Assembly (NCBI GenBank): GCA_001915925.1
Contig: MNRL01000020.1
Location: forward strand, 1-64,000
DNA length: 64,000 nt
Direction: 5' to 3'
Origin: Clostridium sp. CAG:354_28_25
GTDB taxonomy: Bacteria; Bacillota; Clostridia; TANB77; CAG-508
A program made the translations under genes and the position numbers. Below are positions 60,776 through 64,000 of this stretch, piece by piece. Below the pieces are notes generated by a model. The model ran no database searches. It was not told the origin of the DNA and was given only the letters and a program-made list of their open reading frames with translations. Position 1 is the first letter of the stretch. Every line of letters starts with the position of its first letter.

Positions 60776-61225
60776 ATGAGAATATCAGATTTAATAGAAG
60801 ATTTTATAAAAGATATGTTAAAAACAGAAGATGAATTAGAAATACAAAGAAATGAACTTGCGGAACATTTTAATTGTGTGCCTTCACAAATAAATTACGT
60901 AATATCCACACGATTTAAACCATCACAGGGTTATTATGTAGAAAGTAGAAGAGGAGGTGGCGGTCACATAACAATTAAAAAGATACATATAACACAAAGT
61001 AATTATCTAATGCATATAATAACAAGCATTGGAGATACATTAACATCAAAAGAAGTAGATATTTTCATAAGTAACTTATTATCAGATGAAATTGTGACTA
61101 AAAAAGAAGCTAAACTTTTAAAAGTAGCAACAAGTGATAATGTACTTAATGTACCTATCGATATAAAAGATAATTTACGAGCAAGAATATTTAAAAACAT
61201 GTTAATAAATTTAGTAGAAGATTAA
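60776..61225 (+). CDS. ctsR: transcriptional repressor CtsR
   Basis: A 149-residue repressor of class III heat-shock genes. It has an N-terminal winged helix with the Gly-rich wing RRGGGGHITIKKI and a C-terminal region that McsB and ClpC target. A GGAAGTG site precedes the ATG. First gene of ctsR-mcsA-mcsB-clpC, with its operator upstream. Confidence 0.96.
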   Translation: MRISDLIEDFIKDMLKTEDELEIQRNELAEHFNCVPSQINYVISTRFKPSQGYYVESRRGGGGHITIKKIHITQSNYLMHIITSIGDTLTSKEVDIFISNLLSDEIVTKKEAKLLKVATSDNVLNVPIDIKDNLRARIFKNMLINLVED

Positions 61226-61290
61226 TTGGCAGACGTAAATAGTCACCAACTAAAATTAGATATTTTAAATAATTTAAGGAGGTTTTTATT

Positions 61291-61863
61291 ATGAAATGTC
61301 AAAATTGTGCTAGAAAAGAAGCAAATGTAAAATATACACAAATTATTAATGGTGTAAAAAAAGAAATGAATTTATGTGAAGATTGTGCAAAGGAATTAGG
61401 AATAGGAAGAGAACTTAACTTTAATATGTCTATGAATTTACCAAGCTTTTTAGGAGGATTCTTTGATGAATACAATATGGATTCATTTATTCCAACAATC
61501 GGAGCAATAAGAGAAGAAGGATGCAATACTTGTGGTACAACATATAATGAATTTGCAAATACAGGCTTATTCGGTTGTATGGATTGCTATGATATATTTG
61601 CAGATAGATTAGATCCAATATTAAGAAATATACAAGGTTCTAACAGACATGTTGGCAGAAAAGCGAAAAGCTTGGATAAATCTATCGTAAAAAATATGGA
61701 AGCTAAGAAGAAAGAACTAGAAAAAAATAAAGAAGCAAAGAAAGAAAATAGAAAGACTAAAGAATCTTTAGAGGAAGAATTAAAACAAGCTATTAGAGAA
61801 GAAAGATATGAAGATGCAGCAAAACTAAGAGACGAAATAAAAAAAATGAATGGTGATAAATAA
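61291..61863 (+). CDS. mcsA: McsA, activator of the arginine kinase McsB
   Basis: A 190-residue protein. Four CxxC zinc pairs (CQNC, CEDC, CNTC, CMDC) fill residues 1-110. The C-terminal UVR domain (EEELKQAIREERYEDAAKLRDEI) binds McsB or ClpC. It stimulates McsB. AAGGAGG precedes the ATG. Confidence 0.95.
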   Translation: MKCQNCARKEANVKYTQIINGVKKEMNLCEDCAKELGIGRELNFNMSMNLPSFLGGFFDEYNMDSFIPTIGAIREEGCNTCGTTYNEFANTGLFGCMDCYDIFADRLDPILRNIQGSNRHVGRKAKSLDKSIVKNMEAKKKELEKNKEAKKENRKTKESLEEELKQAIREERYEDAAKLRDEIKKMNGDK

Positions 61864-61898
61864 TAAAATCAGTAATTAATTCTTTAGGAGGGAAAAAT

Positions 61899-62915
61899 AT
61901 GCTAAATTGGTATTTACAAAGTGGAAAAGATTCGGATGTAATAATAAGTTCTAGAATAAGATTAGCAAGAAATATATCAAACTATCCGTTTGAAACTAAA
62001 TGTAATGAAACAAAAAAAGAAGAAATAACTAAATTAATAGAAGAAGCAGTAGCTGGTAACAAATATGGAATTAAGCTTTTAAGGTTAAAAGACATGGATG
62101 ATGTTACTATTAATAGTTTAATAGAAAAAAGATTAATAAGTCCAGACTTTGTAAGAGGTAAGGAAAAATCTAAAGCAATACTTATAAATGATGACGAAAA
62201 TGTATGTGCAATGATACATACAGACAATCATATTAGTCTACAAGTATTTGGTGCAGGATTAGAGTTAGACAATTTGTTAAATCTAATTATTGAATTAGAT
62301 GAATATCTAGATGAAAAACTAAAATTTGCATTTAATGAAAAATATGGATTTTTAACAGCCTGTCCTATAGAGGCAGGAACTGCTATGAAGGCGTCTGTAA
62401 TGGTTCATTTACCTGCATTACAAATTACTGGTAATATTGGAAAGGTATTAGAGATAATAAATAACTTTGGTATGAATGTAACTGGAATTCATGGAGAAGG
62501 TAGCAAATCCGAAGGAGCTTTATACCAAATATCTAATAAACAAACTTTAGGAATTTCTGAAAAAGAAATTATAAAGAAATTAAAATTAATAACAGATAAA
62601 ATAATAGAGCAAGAAAGAATTGCAAGAAAGTATTTAGGAAAGAATAGGTTAAATTTAGAAGACAGATTATATAGAGATTATGGTATTTTAACAAACTGCA
62701 GAAAAATTTCAGAAAGTGAATGTAAGGATTTATTATCAACATTAAAATTAGGAACAGATTTAGGAATTGTTAATGAACTAACAGACTTAAAAATAAATAA
62801 ATTATTATTATATACACAAGATGCAAACTTACAAAAATATTTAGGAACAAAACTAGAAGGAATAGATTTAGATGCTAAAAGAGCAGAACTTATTAAAACA
62901 ATTATAAAAGAGTAA
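61899..62915 (+). CDS. mcsB: protein arginine kinase McsB
   Basis: A 338-residue ATP:guanido phosphotransferase-type enzyme. VIISSRIRLARNISNYPF, the FNEKYGFLTACPIEAGTAMKAS active-site block with catalytic Cys, and IHGEGSKSEGALYQISN are typical. McsB phosphorylates Arg on CtsR and other proteins, marking them for ClpCP. GGAGG precedes the ATG. Confidence 0.96.
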   Translation: MLNWYLQSGKDSDVIISSRIRLARNISNYPFETKCNETKKEEITKLIEEAVAGNKYGIKLLRLKDMDDVTINSLIEKRLISPDFVRGKEKSKAILINDDENVCAMIHTDNHISLQVFGAGLELDNLLNLIIELDEYLDEKLKFAFNEKYGFLTACPIEAGTAMKASVMVHLPALQITGNIGKVLEIINNFGMNVTGIHGEGSKSEGALYQISNKQTLGISEKEIIKKLKLITDKIIEQERIARKYLGKNRLNLEDRLYRDYGILTNCRKISESECKDLLSTLKLGTDLGIVNELTDLKINKLLLYTQDANLQKYLGTKLEGIDLDAKRAELIKTIIKE

Positions 62916-62929
62916 GGAGGTAGATATTT

Positions 62930-64000
62930 ATGACATATAAATTTACAAATAGTGCTCAAAATGTTTTAGAGATTGCAAAAGAAATCGCGATAGAATTAGG
63001 ACATAATTATATAGGAACAGAGCATATATTATATGGTTTAACAGAAGAAGAAAATGGTGTTGCAAGTAAAGTTTTAGAAAATCAAAATATAAATTCTGAA
63101 AATGTCTTGGAAGAAATAGAAAATTTAATAGGTAGAGATGAAGGAAGAACTATAACAAGTTTAGGGTTTACGCCAAGAACTAAAAGAGTGTTAGAAAATG
63201 CTTTTTTAGAAGCTAGAAAGCTAGATTCAGATTATATAGGAACAGAACATATATTAATAGGAATAATGAGAGAAGCAGATAGTATTGCTGTAAGAATACT
63301 ATTAGATTTAGGTATTAATCCACAAAAATTATATAACGAAATAGTAAAAGTATTAGAAGAAGATGAAGATATAAATAGTAGTGATAATTCTCAAACAAGA
63401 AAAACAGGAAGCTTTAATTCTACACCAACATTAAATCAATATGGAACAGATTTAACTAAAAGTGCAAGTCTTGGAAAATTAGACCCTGTAATAGGAAGAA
63501 AGAATGAAATAGAAAGAGTTATCCAAATTCTTTCTAGAAGAACCAAAAATAATCCTTGTTTAATTGGTGAACCAGGTGTAGGTAAAACAGCTGTAGTAGA
63601 AGGATTAGCAGAAAAAATTGTACAAGGTGATGTACCAGAAATATTAAAAGATAAAAGAGTTGTAACAATCGATTTATCTAGTATGATTGCTGGTGCAAAA
63701 TATAGAGGAGACTTCGAAGAAAGAATAAAGAAAGCTTTAAATGAAGTAAAAAAAGCCGGAGATGTAATTCTATTTATAGACGAGATTCATACAATAGTAG
63801 GTGCAGGTTCTGCAGAAGGTGCTATTGATGCGGCTAATATTTTAAAACCATTATTAGCCAGAGGGGAGATTCAATTAATTGGTGCTACAACTTTAAATGA
63901 ATATAGAAAATATATAGAAAAAGATAGTGCTTTAGAAAGAAGATTTAGTCCTGTAACTGTTAATGAACCAACTCATGAAGAAACTGTAGAAATCTTAAAG
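62930..64000 (+). CDS. clpC: ClpC ATPase, partial (runs off the window)
   Basis: The first 357 codons of a Hsp100 unfoldase. An N-terminal Clp-N double repeat (about 1-145: [14 protein letters not shown] and [13 protein letters not shown]) precedes the first AAA+ domain with Walker [16 protein letters not shown], Walker [13 protein letters not shown] and an Arg finger at SALERRFSP. With ClpP it degrades marked proteins. AAGGAGG precedes ATG 62930. The second AAA+ domain lies beyond the edge. Confidence 0.96.
   Translation, partial: MTYKFTNSAQNVLEIAKEIAIELGHNYIGTEHILYGLTEEENGVASKVLENQNINSENVLEEIENLIGRDEGRTITSLGFTPRTKRVLENAFLEARKLDSDYIGTEHILIGIMREADSIAVRILLDLGINPQKLYNEIVKVLEEDEDINSSDNSQTRKTGSFNSTPTLNQYGTDLTKSASLGKLDPVIGRKNEIERVIQILSRRTKNNPCLIGEPGVGKTAVVEGLAEKIVQGDVPEILKDKRVVTIDLSSMIAGAKYRGDFEERIKKALNEVKKAGDVILFIDEIHTIVGAGSAEGAIDAANILKPLLARGEIQLIGATTLNEYRKYIEKDSALERRFSPVTVNEPTHEETVEILK

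Overview
This window is AT-rich, densely coded DNA. It fits the chromosome of an anaerobic, spore-forming member of the Clostridia, probably an uncultivated gut-type lineage; that placement is inference from gene content. The evidence is: spore genes (spoVAC, spoVAD, a spoVAE-type gene, ytaF and a GerS/LolA-like protein), a four-subunit pyruvate:ferredoxin-type oxidoreductase with a separate 2[4Fe-4S] ferredoxin, low-G+C Gram-positive regulators (T-box, CtsR/McsA/McsB/ClpC, PhoP/PhoR-like pair), a sortase and a PASTA-containing penicillin-binding protein. Shine-Dalgarno sites are strong. Many promoters have TTGACA-like -35 boxes with extended TGnTATAAT -10 boxes, and these helped choose starts.

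Layout. 0-6 kb: leuS, a predicted zinc protease-like protein, infC-rpmI-rplT behind an attenuated leader, and a minimal alarmone-synthetase-like protein. 6-11 kb: a spoVA locus (dodecin, spoVAC, spoVAD, spoVAE) split by an oppositely oriented cassette carrying a large HExxH protein and a small partner. 11-20 kb: rsmB, a pilin-like/prepilin-peptidase-like pair, a ROK kinase, a two-component system, then lepB-holB-ricT-ferredoxin. 20-26 kb: a decayed HicAB module, the por operon and an uncharacterised gene broken by an in-frame TAG. 26-31 kb: minD-minE-rodA, dusB, a LolA-like protein and mazF. 31-43 kb: two HD-GYP proteins, smc, ytaF, a P-type Ca2+ ATPase, a PASTA PBP. 43-50 kb: rsmA, sortase, DUF951, a winged-helix protein, engB, a phosphoesterase, and a T-box-controlled DUF1653-serS unit. 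50-64 kb: a foreign-looking repeat membrane protein, lexA, a heterodimeric ABC exporter, SDR, phosphoesterase, DUF45 metalloprotein, an ADP-ribosylglycohydrolase-macrodomain fusion, dgt, and ctsR-mcsA-mcsB-clpC running off the right edge.

Two things run through the window. First, a family of short imperfect palindromes (core GGGGACGTTCC, with GGGATTT/AAATCCC or GAACTTT/AAAGTTC arms) occurs at about 14 intergenic sites and resembles REP-type elements. Second, three uncharacterised loci (24.2, 44.8 and 49.7 kb) use CTT/CTC/CGN/GAC codons that their neighbours avoid, which suggests transfer. The most unusual candidates are the ADP-ribosylglycohydrolase-macro fusion, the cassette that splits spoVA, the MinE with a long charged tail, and the REP-like family. 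I did not find a CRISPR array, prophage, rRNA or tRNA gene. No complete new defence system could be supported.
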